Shown here: positions 17,364-25,404 of the stretch, piece by piece
Position numbering within the stretch: the stretch's first letter is position 1
Layout of the letters: every line of letters begins with the position of its first letter
From: Pseudobdellovibrionaceae bacterium
GTDB taxonomy: Bacteria > Bdellovibrionota > Bdellovibrionia > Bdellovibrionales > Bdellovibrionaceae
Direction of reading: 5' to 3'
DNA length: 64,000 nt
Assembly: GCA_947449255.1 (NCBI GenBank)
Contig: CANFQX010000001.1
Coordinates: 186,001 to 250,000 of the forward strand
The notes under the pieces: model-generated
Database searches by the model: none
Told to the model about the DNA's origin: nothing
The model's input: the letters and a program-made list of their open reading frames with translations, nothing else
Position numbers and translations under genes: made by a program

Positions 17364-19019
17364 ATGAAAAAGTTGATACTCATTATAATTTGCATATTGA
17401 TCAATTTTGCCATTGAAAATTCAATGGCTGCAAGCCCGTCCTCTTGGAAGATCACTCAGCCAGCTTGGAATGAACAGCATGAGACTTTGTTTGGTGAATT
17501 TGTCACGCGAATAGCCACTGCAGTTGAAAATCGACAATGCAGTTCAGTCCTGACTTGCTTAAAAAGTCCTGCAAATATGTATTTTGGGTCAGACCCCTCG
17601 GGCCTTAGATATTATGCTGATTGCGCTGACTTTCCCTATTATTTGCGTGCCTATTTTGCATGGAAAAATGGCCTGCCCTTTTCCTTTGAAAATCAACTAG
17701 CCCCCCAGATCTCAACCTCTGGAACAACTATTTCTGATATTCGCTACACCACAGATGGAAACATCGTCACCGGAAGAAGCGATATCATCACCAGCAGCTA
17801 TATCTTTAAAAAAAGCTTCCCGAATGCAGTAGAAATTCTCAATCAAACTTTCTCTGATTATATCTCAACAGCCTCCTACAGAATGAGTGGGATTCTAGAG
17901 GGAGGCAAATTCAGCGATTTTTATCCCACCCGAATCAGTCGCGATGCCATTCGCCCCGGCACTGTCATTTACGACACCAATGGGCACGTGGCCATCATTT
18001 ATAAAATCACTGATGAAGGGCGAATTTTTTATATCGATGCCCATCCTGATAATTCAGTCACAACCGGAATGTTCACACCTAAATTCGCACGTTCTCGACC
18101 TGAACAAGGGGCTGGATTTAAAAATTTCCGACCGTTAATTTTAACAGACGCTCACCAAGATCCGGATGGAACTTTTATCGGCGGAAAGATTGTAGGATTG
18201 ACCAACGGACAACTTCGCACCTTTGGAGTTGAGCAATTTTATGGCACCAACAGGGACCCCGTAATATGGAGCAAAGGAACCTTTGTAATCAACAATCAAA
18301 CTGTTGATTTTTATGATTACGTCAGACTTAAACTGACCCAAGGAGCGCAACATCTCAATCCCACTGAGGACCTCAGAAATCTTGTCACCGATCTTTGCGT
18401 CAGTTTAAAAGACCGCGTGGCTGCGGTTGATGCGGCACGAACTTCTGGCATCCAACTTCAACCTCATCCCGACAGACTGCCCATGAACATCTATGGAACC
18501 AGTGGTGAATGGGAAGATTTTGCGACGCCATCTCGGGATGCGCGCCTAAAAATTGCTTTTGCTGATCTTTTAAGTCAGGCCAAAAACTCCATGAAAAAGT
18601 ACAGGTCCCAGGATCCTGCTTTGGTGTATCAAGGGGAAAATCTGGCCAAGGATCTTTTCCAGGTTTATGCAACAGAAGCGACAGCTTGCCAATTTTCTTA
18701 CCTCACCTCCAGTGGCAAAAAAGTTGTGCTCAATCTTGAGTCTGCTCGGCAAAGGCTTTTTAATATGAGCTTTGATCCCTATCATTGTGTTGAACTCCGC
18801 TGGGGTGCGCGAATTCCTGAAGAAATGGCCTCTTGCACGAGTGATGAAAATAAAAAGCAATGGTACGCCCGCGAACAATGGCTGCGCAACCAAACTGAAC
18901 GTCGCTATGATGTGCGCATGGATTTCAGCCTTTATGACCTCACCGGCCCAATGAGGGGTGCTGGGGTAGCCGCGCCACCAGACGTCGACATCGTGACTTA
19001 TTTAAGATCTGAAATTTAA
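17364..19019 (+). CDS. Large secreted protein with NlpC/P60-like (papain-fold) motifs
   Basis: A 551-residue exported protein of unknown function. Signal peptide about 1-22. Residues 80-100 contain YYADCADFPYYLRAYFAW with Cys87, and residues 200-227 contain PGTVIYDTNGHVAII with His208 followed by YIDAHPDN. A Cys at the start of a helix, then G-H-V at a beta strand, then a polar third residue is the layout of NlpC/P60 and CHAP cysteine amidases, which cut peptidoglycan peptides. The C-terminal 300 residues are unassigned. I chose the ATG at 17364 (AGAGG upstream) over a GTG two codons earlier. A strong terminator follows. Confidence 0.75.
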   Translation: MKKLILIIICILINFAIENSMAASPSSWKITQPAWNEQHETLFGEFVTRIATAVENRQCSSVLTCLKSPANMYFGSDPSGLRYYADCADFPYYLRAYFAWKNGLPFSFENQLAPQISTSGTTISDIRYTTDGNIVTGRSDIITSSYIFKKSFPNAVEILNQTFSDYISTASYRMSGILEGGKFSDFYPTRISRDAIRPGTVIYDTNGHVAIIYKITDEGRIFYIDAHPDNSVTTGMFTPKFARSRPEQGAGFKNFRPLILTDAHQDPDGTFIGGKIVGLTNGQLRTFGVEQFYGTNRDPVIWSKGTFVINNQTVDFYDYVRLKLTQGAQHLNPTEDLRNLVTDLCVSLKDRVAAVDAARTSGIQLQPHPDRLPMNIYGTSGEWEDFATPSRDARLKIAFADLLSQAKNSMKKYRSQDPALVYQGENLAKDLFQVYATEATACQFSYLTSSGKKVVLNLESARQRLFNMSFDPYHCVELRWGARIPEEMASCTSDENKKQWYAREQWLRNQTERRYDVRMDFSLYDLTGPMRGAGVAAPPDVDIVTYLRSEI

Positions 19020-19051
19020 GTTCAAATTCAAATAAAAATATTTGTGTTTAT

Positions 19052-19082
19052 AAAAGAGCTGAGACAAAAACTCAGCTCTTTT
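19052..19082. terminator. Intrinsic terminator after the secreted-protein gene
   Basis: A perfect 12-bp stem, AAAAGAGCTGAG (19052-19063) with CTCAGCTCTTTT (19071-19082), around a seven-base loop. A-rich and T-rich ends allow action in both directions. Confidence 0.85.
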
Positions 19083-19104
19083 ACGTTTTAATAAAAGAAT
19101 CCAC

Positions 19105-19386
19105 TTGCAATGGTTGGATGGACTGACTCTCAGCCAGGACTGCTTGCAGAAAGGGGCTCAGCCAAAATGTTTAGCGTTGGCGGCAAGCCTCACAGAGACT
19201 CCACCGCAGGTTTCTAAATTCAACGGAAGTCCAGCTTCGCAGAATTGCGATAATTTCAAGGGAGCAAATCTCATTGCCTTCAATAACCAGAAGCAAGAAG
19301 TCAATTATTGTCAATTTGGAGATGGCTCGATGGTTAATTCTTGGGATCTCTATTATAAGCAACACCCGGCACCGTATATAAAATAG
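19105..19386 (+). pseudogene. DUF333-like cysteine-containing fragment without a clear start
   Basis: A 93-codon open frame with no ATG or GTG at its beginning; the only usable start is TTG at 19105, without a Shine-Dalgarno, and a stop lies in frame at about 19063 inside the preceding terminator. It encodes two Cys-bearing halves; the second (GANLIAFNNQKQEVNYCQF then DGSMVNSWDLYY) resembles the DUF333 pattern (...YC.LPDG....W..Y). DUF333 proteins are normally exported with a signal peptide, which is absent here. I read it as a decayed or truncated gene, but a genuine TTG-started small protein is possible. Confidence 0.4.
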
Positions 19387-19429
19387 GCTTTATAAACTGG
19401 CCCCTTAAACTGATGGTTATTGATACCGC

Positions 19430-19454
19430 CCTCAAGCGCACGGTGCGCTTGAGG
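19430..19454. repeat. 25-base near-perfect palindrome
   Basis: CCTCAAGCGCAC followed by one central base and GTGCGCTTGAGG. It is GC-richer than its surroundings and has no T-run on either side. It lies between two convergent small genes, downstream of the lpxC unit on the minus strand. It could be a transcript end stabilised by a hairpin or a protein-binding site. Confidence 0.6.
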
Positions 19455-19477
19455 CAAAGCCGTACGGGAAGGCCAGA

Positions 19478-19669
19478 TTATGAAATACCTAGAGCAGTTG
19501 TTCTAAAATCTGCCTTTAATTCACAATCATAATGAGGACGAGGTCGGGGGATGCGTGGAGGCTTCATCCTATTGCCAACTTCAATATCAATCGAATTAAA
19601 TACTATTAATATTAAAATTGCGAGAATTAGAATTGGATTAAAAAATACTCTCTGAAAACTTGTTTGCAT
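19478..19669 (-). CDS. Small single-pass membrane protein
   Basis: A 63-residue protein starting at an ATG with an excellent Shine-Dalgarno (AAGGGGAG six bases upstream). Residues about 9-28 form one strongly hydrophobic segment (FFNPILILAILILIVF), followed by an acidic bend and a Pro/Arg-rich stretch (KPPRIPRPRPHY). It begins 41 bases after the lpxC stop on the same strand, so it is probably the last gene of that transcript. I do not recognise the family. Confidence 0.55.
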   Translation of the reverse strand: MQTSFQRVFFNPILILAILILIVFNSIDIEVGNRMKPPRIPRPRPHYDCELKADFRTTALGIS

Positions 19670-19710
19670 TGAGCTCCCCTTGTTTGGAGTGAAAATCTAA
19701 ATGTAAAAAT

Positions 19711-20619
19711 TTAATTTGGAACCGACCAGCCTGAAAATCGTTTTACAACTTCTGTGATATCTGCGCCCAACTCCACATACCTGAATGAGCCCGGCGAATC
19801 CCAAATTTTTCGAACCAATTTATTCATAATGTCGTGCCCAGCTTTGTACAGGACCACATGCCCCATCAAGGGCATCTCCAAGGTGACTAAATCACCCAGG
19901 GCATCTAAGGCCTTATGGCGAACAAACTCGTTCTCCCAACGCAGTCCTTCAGGATTCACAACTCTCTCGGCATCCAGAACAATGCAGTTTTCAAGACTGC
20001 CCCCTTTAGCAAGACCACGAGCCTGCAGAGCTTCGACATCCTTTAAAAAACCAAAGGTGCGAGCACCGGCGATTTCTCGTGCGAAGGATTGCTCATTCAC
20101 ATCCAAATCGATGACTTGATTGCCAATCATCGGGTGCCTAAAATCGATGGTCGCGGTGACACGAAGTCCATGGTAAGGGACCACATAGGCATGTTTTTCG
20201 CCTTCGCTAAAATAAACGGGCTCGGTGATATAGCAATATTTTCTCGGCTGATCTTGTTCAACCATTCCGACAGCTAAAAGAGCATTTAAAAACACTTGAG
20301 CACTGCCATCACAAATAGGAATTTCGGGACCATCAAGCTCAATAAAAATATTATCAATTCGAAGTGCTGAGAGGGCCGACACGCAATGCTCGATCGTTGC
20401 AACAGAAAAAACGTCGCCACCGATTGTTGTCTGATGAGAAGTGGCTTGAACATTCTTGGCACTGACTTTTAACGAAGGTCGCCCTGGCAAATCGGAGCGA
20501 ATAAAGTAAACACCCGAGTTCGCCGGGGCCGGTTTAAAGATCAAGGTGCAAGGATTACCAGAGTGAATCCCTATTCCTTTAACTTCTGTTTTTTTTCGAA
20601 TAGTCTTTTGTAAAAACAT
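19711..20619 (-). CDS. lpxC: UDP-3-O-acyl-N-acetylglucosamine deacetylase
   Basis: Catalyses the committed zinc-dependent step of lipid A synthesis, in the cytosol. Of 302 residues; zinc ligands His78 (IEHCVSAL), His235 and Asp239 (FVRHKALDALGDL), acid His262, general base Glu77. It begins with FLQKTIRKKTEVKGIGIHSG, typical for the family. It starts six bases after the ruvB stop, an unusual pairing of DNA repair with lipid A synthesis in one transcript. Its Shine-Dalgarno must lie within the end of ruvB and is weak. Confidence 0.96.
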   Translation of the reverse strand: MFLQKTIRKKTEVKGIGIHSGNPCTLIFKPAPANSGVYFIRSDLPGRPSLKVSAKNVQATSHQTTIGGDVFSVATIEHCVSALSALRIDNIFIELDGPEIPICDGSAQVFLNALLAVGMVEQDQPRKYCYITEPVYFSEGEKHAYVVPYHGLRVTATIDFRHPMIGNQVIDLDVNEQSFAREIAGARTFGFLKDVEALQARGLAKGGSLENCIVLDAERVVNPEGLRWENEFVRHKALDALGDLVTLEMPLMGHVVLYKAGHDIMNKLVRKIWDSPGSFRYVELGADITEVVKRFSGWSVPN

Positions 20620-20625
20620 AATAAT

Positions 20626-21627
20626 TTATTTTTCCAACTGCATGTGTGGCAGGATGAGGTTTTTAGCATACTCCGTGATCACTCGACCACGCTGAGTTTT
20701 CTGAATAAATCCCTCTTGAATTAAAAAAGGCTCGTAAACATCTTCAAGCGTGTCTCGCTCTTCGCTCAGAGCCGCAGCCAAAGTGTCAATACCGACCGGG
20801 CCACCATTGTAGCGTTCTAGGATCAAGCTTAAAATACGACGATCCATCAAATCCAAACCAAATTGATCCACGCCCAATTGATCCAAGGCATAGATCGCGA
20901 TCTCTTTAGAAATCACTCCATCCCCTTTCACTTGAGCGTAGTCACGGACTCGCTTTAACAGCCGATTGGCAACCCTTGGAGTTCCTCGCGACCGGCGCGC
21001 CACTTCCACAGCACCCTCTTCATTCATTTCAACTTTAAAAATTTCAGCCGATCTCATCAAAATCTTTTCTAAGGCTTTTCGATCATAAAATTGCAGGCGC
21101 TCAACAATTCCAAAGCGATCTCGAAAGGGTGGATTTAAAAGTCCTGCACGAGTGGTTGCCCCCACCAGCGTAAACGGAGCCAACTGAAATTTCATGGACC
21201 TCGCCCCTAAGCCATCTCCAGTAACTATATCGATGTAATAATCTTCCATGGCCGTGTAAAGGTACTCTTCAACGTGGCGGCTCAAGCGATGAATCTCGTC
21301 AATAAAAAGGACGGAGTTTGGTTTGAGTGAAGTCAACACCGCTGCCAGATCCCCTTTTTTATCAATGGCCGGAGCTGATGTCGTTTTAATTTCAGCTCCC
21401 ATATCATTGGCAATAATTTTAGCCAATGTGGTTTTCCCCAAACCCGGAGGCCCACTTAAAAGAACATGATCTAAAGGCTCTCCGCGCTGTTTTGCTGCGG
21501 CGACAAAGACCTTTATTTTTTCTTTCACATTTTCTTGACCAGGAAAATCTTCAAACCGCTGTGGGCGCAATTCATTTTCCCAGGGCTTTTCACCTTCAAC
21601 AATATCACCTTCTAAAATGCGACTCAT
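20626..21627 (-). CDS. ruvB: Holliday junction branch migration ATPase RuvB
   Basis: A hexameric AAA+ motor of 333 residues that drives branch migration with RuvA. Walker [10 protein letters not shown] (59-67), Walker B with FIDEIHRL (about 108-115), sensor GATTRAG and the C-terminal winged helix ([18 protein letters not shown]). The start overlaps the ruvA stop by four bases. It belongs to the order ruvC-ruvA-ruvB-lpxC. Confidence 0.97.
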   Translation of the reverse strand: MSRILEGDIVEGEKPWENELRPQRFEDFPGQENVKEKIKVFVAAAKQRGEPLDHVLLSGPPGLGKTTLAKIIANDMGAEIKTTSAPAIDKKGDLAAVLTSLKPNSVLFIDEIHRLSRHVEEYLYTAMEDYYIDIVTGDGLGARSMKFQLAPFTLVGATTRAGLLNPPFRDRFGIVERLQFYDRKALEKILMRSAEIFKVEMNEEGAVEVARRSRGTPRVANRLLKRVRDYAQVKGDGVISKEIAIYALDQLGVDQFGLDLMDRRILSLILERYNGGPVGIDTLAAALSEERDTLEDVYEPFLIQEGFIQKTQRGRVITEYAKNLILPHMQLEK

Positions 21628-22205
21628 GATAAAGCCCCAGATAATGTCTGAAAGCCTCTGCGAACGCCTTCTTCCAGCTCAACTTCAACGGGCAAGGTCG
21701 CTACAAATTGATCGACCAATTGAGATTTATAACCTAAATTGAGCAGGGCCGATGTGATTTGAGTGAGTGTTTCAGATTTGGTTTTTGAACCCTCATCGAT
21801 AGAAACCAATTTGCCCTTTAAGGTCAAAATGATTTGCTCTGCTGTTTTTTTGCCAACTTTTGGCAGGGCTGAAAGTCCTTTTGCATTGCCCGCCTCAATC
21901 AACTCATGAATTTGAGCTGGGCGGCCACCAGACAGGATACTTAAAGCCATCTTAGGACCTACGCCATTCACTTTTAAAAGGGATAAAAATAATCTTTTTT
22001 CCTCTTTGGAATGAAAGCCAAATAAAATCAGCGCATCTTCTCGAACATGAGTGTGAATCCAAACAATGATTTCATTTCCAAGCAAAGTCTGGAAATCCTC
22101 AAGGGTGTGTATCGAGGCATTGATTTCATAGCCAACACCATGAACATCGATGAGCGCTGATTCATTCATCACTTCAATAATTTTTCCACGCAAATATCCG
22201 ATCAT
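21624..22205 (-). CDS. ruvA: Holliday junction DNA helicase subunit RuvA
   Basis: A tetrameric junction-binding protein of 193 residues. The N-terminal OB domain ([27 protein letters not shown]) is followed by two helix-hairpin-helix motifs ([16 protein letters not shown] and [17 protein letters not shown]) and a small C-terminal domain that contacts RuvB. It overlaps ruvC and ruvB by four bases each. Confidence 0.96.
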   Translation of the reverse strand: MIGYLRGKIIEVMNESALIDVHGVGYEINASIHTLEDFQTLLGNEIIVWIHTHVREDALILFGFHSKEEKRLFLSLLKVNGVGPKMALSILSGGRPAQIHELIEAGNAKGLSALPKVGKKTAEQIILTLKGKLVSIDEGSKTKSETLTQITSALLNLGYKSQLVDQFVATLPVEVELEEGVRRGFQTLSGALS

Positions 22206-22744
22206 AATTCCACCGCTCTCTTGAGTACTGACTCTTTTTTCATTTCGAAGGCATAATAGCAGGCCATAGCTAAGGCATCCGACGCATCAATCCTGTTGAT
22301 TGTCTTTATATTTAACATCATCTTGAGCATCACTTGGACTTCTTCTTTACTAGAACCGCCATTGCCAGTGATGCCTTTTTTTACAGAACGTGTGGCATAC
22401 TCTTGAACGGAGGCTTTGCCTCGCCCCGCCTCACACATAATCACACCTCGGGCATGCCCGAGCTTGAACGCGCTGTCAGCATTTTTTCCTAAAAATATTT
22501 TTTCTATCACCACATGTTGAGGCTGATACTTTTCCATCACCTCTTGGAAGCCTAGCCCTAGCTCTGTCATCCTTTGCGGAAAAGGAAGATCCCCACCCAA
22601 CAATATAACACCATGATTTACATGTTCAATTTTTCCATTGTGAACACGAACGACTCCAAAACCTGTTATGCGCGAACCGGGGTCAACCCCAAGAATTGTG
22701 ATACTCATGGGACTAATTTCACGCCTAAGGTATTGCTTAGTCAA
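22202..22744 (-). CDS. ruvC: Holliday junction resolvase RuvC
   Basis: Endonuclease that cuts Holliday junctions symmetrically. The N-terminal acidic motif ILGVDPGSRITGFG, VVIEKIFLGKN and the C-terminal INRIDASDALAMACYYA supply the four metal-binding acidic residues. The start is uncertain: TTG at 22744 has AAGG eight bases upstream and gives 180 residues, while ATG at 22708 starts right at the family N-terminus (MSITILGVDPG) but lacks a Shine-Dalgarno. It is first in the ruvC-ruvA-ruvB-lpxC unit and is divergent from a TPR gene 23 bases away. Confidence 0.93.
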   Translation of the reverse strand: MTKQYLRREISPMSITILGVDPGSRITGFGVVRVHNGKIEHVNHGVILLGGDLPFPQRMTELGLGFQEVMEKYQPQHVVIEKIFLGKNADSAFKLGHARGVIMCEAGRGKASVQEYATRSVKKGITGNGGSSKEEVQVMLKMMLNIKTINRIDASDALAMACYYAFEMKKESVLKRAVEL

Positions 22745-22767
22745 TGAATCTACCTTAGAATTTTTTT

Positions 22768-23595
22768 ATGGCCAAACTTGAACCGAGTGTGATCGAAAAA
22801 TATCAATCTATTTTAGCTAAAGATCCTTCATCTCAGGTCTTTGCCCCTCTGGCAGAGGCCTACCGAGAAATGGGGATGCTCAAAGAAGCTTCGCAAATTG
22901 TGACTGCTGGCGTTCAACGCCATCCGCAATTTGTGGGAGGTTTAATCACATTTGCCAAAATTTTACGCGAAGCTCAACAAATTGAAAAAGCGCTAGAATC
23001 CTTAAAAAAAGCCACAGAACTTGCACCTGAAAACATCTTGGCCCATCGGCTGACTGCAGAAATTCAGCTTGAATTAAAAAATCCTAAGGATGCCTTAAAG
23101 TCCTTTAAAATGATTCTTTTTCTAAATCCCACCTCACATTCGGCACAAAGGGCAATTCAAAAACTAGAAGCTCTAACGGCTGACGAATACGAAGACGAAG
23201 TGTTTTCCATGAAGCGCCTTCCGGATATAAATTGGGAAACACCTAAACCTTCATCGGAGCGACCCGACGGTGTAGCCTCTCTCGAATCCAGTTACAGGGT
23301 CACCCCACCCACTCGAGACAAGGCTTTTGAAAGAATGCTTTCGCTGATTGATGCCTTCATTGTTCGCAACGACCTTGATAAAGCTCAGGCTTTACTCAAT
23401 GACACGGCGAAAGAGTTTGGCGAGCAGCCTGAACTTGAAAAAAGGCGAAAAAGTCTAAAAATTCGCAACAATGAAAGCGATGAACCCGTGAATCTGAAGC
23501 CCCTGAGAAAGCGTGAGGATCTCATCCAAGAGCAAAAACTCATCACGCTCCGATTGATGCTTCGCAATATTCAAGAGTATAGCGCCCAAGGTTGA
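22768..23595 (+). CDS. Cytosolic tetratricopeptide-repeat protein
   Basis: A 275-residue protein with at least three TPR units in the first 130 residues (PLAEAYREMGMLKEASQI, AKILREAQQIEKALESLKKA, LELKNPKDALKSFKMIL), a linker, then a second helical part (LDKAQALLNDTAKEF) and a basic C-terminus. No signal peptide. TPR proteins act as binding scaffolds; the partner is unknown. The start has no strong Shine-Dalgarno. It lies directly upstream of efp, separated by a structured leader. Confidence 0.7.
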   Translation: MAKLEPSVIEKYQSILAKDPSSQVFAPLAEAYREMGMLKEASQIVTAGVQRHPQFVGGLITFAKILREAQQIEKALESLKKATELAPENILAHRLTAEIQLELKNPKDALKSFKMILFLNPTSHSAQRAIQKLEALTADEYEDEVFSMKRLPDINWETPKPSSERPDGVASLESSYRVTPPTRDKAFERMLSLIDAFIVRNDLDKAQALLNDTAKEFGEQPELEKRRKSLKIRNNESDEPVNLKPLRKREDLIQEQKLITLRLMLRNIQEYSAQG

Positions 23596-23631
23596 CCTCA
23601 CCCCGCCCTATGAGTTTATATTGGCCACTTC

Positions 23632-23677
23632 GGTATCTGAGAACCCAAATCCTGGGCTCAATTTTACCTCTGATACC
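23632..23677 (+). promoter_or_regulatory. Stem-loop in the efp leader
   Basis: GGTATC (23632-23637) pairs with GATACC (23672-23677), and inside it TGAG and CCCA (23638-23647) pair with TGGG and CTCA (23653-23660). The inner hairpin is followed by ATTTTA. It ends four bases before the efp Shine-Dalgarno (AGAGGA). It may terminate the TPR transcript weakly or regulate efp translation. Confidence 0.45.
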
Positions 23678-23694
23678 TTACGAGAGGATGAGTT

Positions 23695-24261
23695 ATGTAT
23701 GAAACATCGGACTTTAAAAAGAATCTTAAATTAATGGTTGAAGGCAAGCCTTACGTTGTCGTGGACTTCCAACACGTCAAGCCAGGAAAAGGCAATCAAT
23801 TTACACGCACTAAATTGAGAAATATGCTCACCGGACAAAATCTTGAAGTGACCTTCAAATCTGGTGAAAAATTCGAAGTGCCAAACGTTGAAAACAAAGA
23901 GATGTCATTTCTTTATAAAGATGACTCTGGATTTAATTTTATGTCACAAGAGACTTTTGAACAAATCGCAATGAGTGAAGAAGATCTTGGTGAATCTCGA
24001 TATTACCTCACAGAAAATCTCAAAGTTGTGGTCTTATTCTACAATGAAAAAGCTGTAGCGGTCGATGTTCCTAAAGCAGTCAACCTTAAAGTTGCTAAAG
24101 CTGATCCTGGCATCAAAGGGGACCGCGTCAGTGGAGCCACAAAGCCTGCCACCATGGAAACAGGTCTGACTGTGAATGTTCCTTTGCATATCAATGAAGG
24201 CGATGTCTTGCGAATTGACTCGTCAACAGGTGACTATGTTGAGCGCGTTAGCCAAAAGTAA
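23695..24261 (+). CDS. efp: Translation elongation factor P
   Basis: Relieves ribosome stalling at polyproline stretches. A 188-residue, three-domain protein of normal length. The modified loop HVKPGKGNQF carries Lys32, equivalent to E. coli Lys34 that receives beta-lysine, so the EpmA/EpmB-type modification is expected; neither gene is in this window. The C-terminal domain has DPGIKGDRVSGATKPATMETG and ends with GDYVERV. A good Shine-Dalgarno (GAGAGGATG) precedes the ATG. Confidence 0.96.
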   Translation: MYETSDFKKNLKLMVEGKPYVVVDFQHVKPGKGNQFTRTKLRNMLTGQNLEVTFKSGEKFEVPNVENKEMSFLYKDDSGFNFMSQETFEQIAMSEEDLGESRYYLTENLKVVVLFYNEKAVAVDVPKAVNLKVAKADPGIKGDRVSGATKPATMETGLTVNVPLHINEGDVLRIDSSTGDYVERVSQK

Positions 24262-24293
24262 TTAAAATACTTTTACAACGCAAAATGTTAAGT

Positions 24294-24344
24294 CTCCGCA
24301 AACACTGAATTTTATCGCAAAATAAAGAGCAGTAATAGCGGAGG
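24294..24344 (+). promoter_or_regulatory. Inverted repeat that can mask the Shine-Dalgarno of the next gene
   Basis: CTCCGC (24294-24299) is complementary to GCGGAG (24338-24343), and the latter contains the Shine-Dalgarno core GGAGG of the TTG-started gene at 24352. The loop is 38 bases. If the two pair, translation of the TamB/TamA operon's first gene would be lowered. Confidence 0.3.
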
Positions 24345-24351
24345 CTTATTT

Positions 24352-25404
24352 TTGTCTCATTTTATCGAATTAGAAATTCAAAAATTAATAAATGAACTCC
24401 CTGACCTCGACGACGTGGCCGAACGCCTTATTCAAACTATCGAATCTTCTCCCACGCATTTCAATGAAGAAGATATCACTTCAGTCGCGCAGTTCCTGTT
24501 CAACGCCGGAAAAAATCAAAAACTAATTCAGTTTGTCCTTCGCCATGTTGGAGAAAATAAGTTTTTTGTGCCATGGCCTTTTTTCTTGGAGGCACTGGGA
24601 CGCTCGCAGATTCAACTGGGTGATATCGAAATAAAATCGATCTTTGAAGGAATTCAAAAGTCCAAAGCACAAGCAGAGGCTTCACGCTCAAAATCTCTTG
24701 ATTCTTACATTCCCATCCTCAGAGAATGGAGAGCCCATAGAAAATATAAAATACAAAAAAACTATTTAAGTAAAAAATCAGCTTTGATTGATGAACTTTT
24801 TATGCTTCGAACAGAACAATTGATCGATGAGGAAAAAAAAGTTCTCAAGCGATTGCAACTCCTATTTCCTGGCGACAAAGATGTGGCTCATGAAATAAGT
24901 GAGCATCAACAGCGACACGCCCTGGATATCCTTGCGCGACACTCTCCCAAGCCTCGAGCGATTGAATCCACACACACCACGGTTGTGGATCTGCAATCTG
25001 AATTGGCGCTCAATTTATTATCCGCAGAGCTGTTGACGATTGCTAAAGTTGATCCAAGAATGGCCTTTGAGCTTGCTGTTGCTGCTTTTATGCTTGAAGC
25101 CTACGATTTGGCTATGGATGTTTTGCAGTACTCTGAACAGACCGAATCTGCAATATGGCTGCGACTGGAGCTGTTGCTGCATTGTAGACACTTTGCTGAA
25201 CTCTTATCAGAGTTGGCCCAAGTTGAAATTCTATTGGCTGGCGATCCTGAAACTTTTTTCGCTAGCACCTATTTGCGAGCTCAAGCCCTTTGGGGTCTGG
25301 GGCAAAAACACTCTGCAATAGAGCTCCTTCTTGGAGTGATCAACTTGCGGCCAAATTATAGAGCTGCAAGCACGCTCCTCAGCGTTTGGAGTGATCAACA
25401 ATGA
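24352..25404 (+). CDS. TPR-like helical protein, first gene of the tam operon
   Basis: A 350-residue, mostly helical cytosolic protein; no family recognised. The C-terminal third has TPR-like spacing (AFMLEAYDLAMDVLQ, LRAQALWGLGQKHSAIELLL), the middle is basic and rich in Lys. It starts at TTG with GGAGG eight bases upstream. Its stop overlaps the TamB ATG by four bases, so it is probably made together with TamB and TamA; a role in envelope assembly is inferred only from position. Confidence 0.7.
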   Translation: MSHFIELEIQKLINELPDLDDVAERLIQTIESSPTHFNEEDITSVAQFLFNAGKNQKLIQFVLRHVGENKFFVPWPFFLEALGRSQIQLGDIEIKSIFEGIQKSKAQAEASRSKSLDSYIPILREWRAHRKYKIQKNYLSKKSALIDELFMLRTEQLIDEEKKVLKRLQLLFPGDKDVAHEISEHQQRHALDILARHSPKPRAIESTHTTVVDLQSELALNLLSAELLTIAKVDPRMAFELAVAAFMLEAYDLAMDVLQYSEQTESAIWLRLELLLHCRHFAELLSELAQVEILLAGDPETFFASTYLRAQALWGLGQKHSAIELLLGVINLRPNYRAASTLLSVWSDQQ

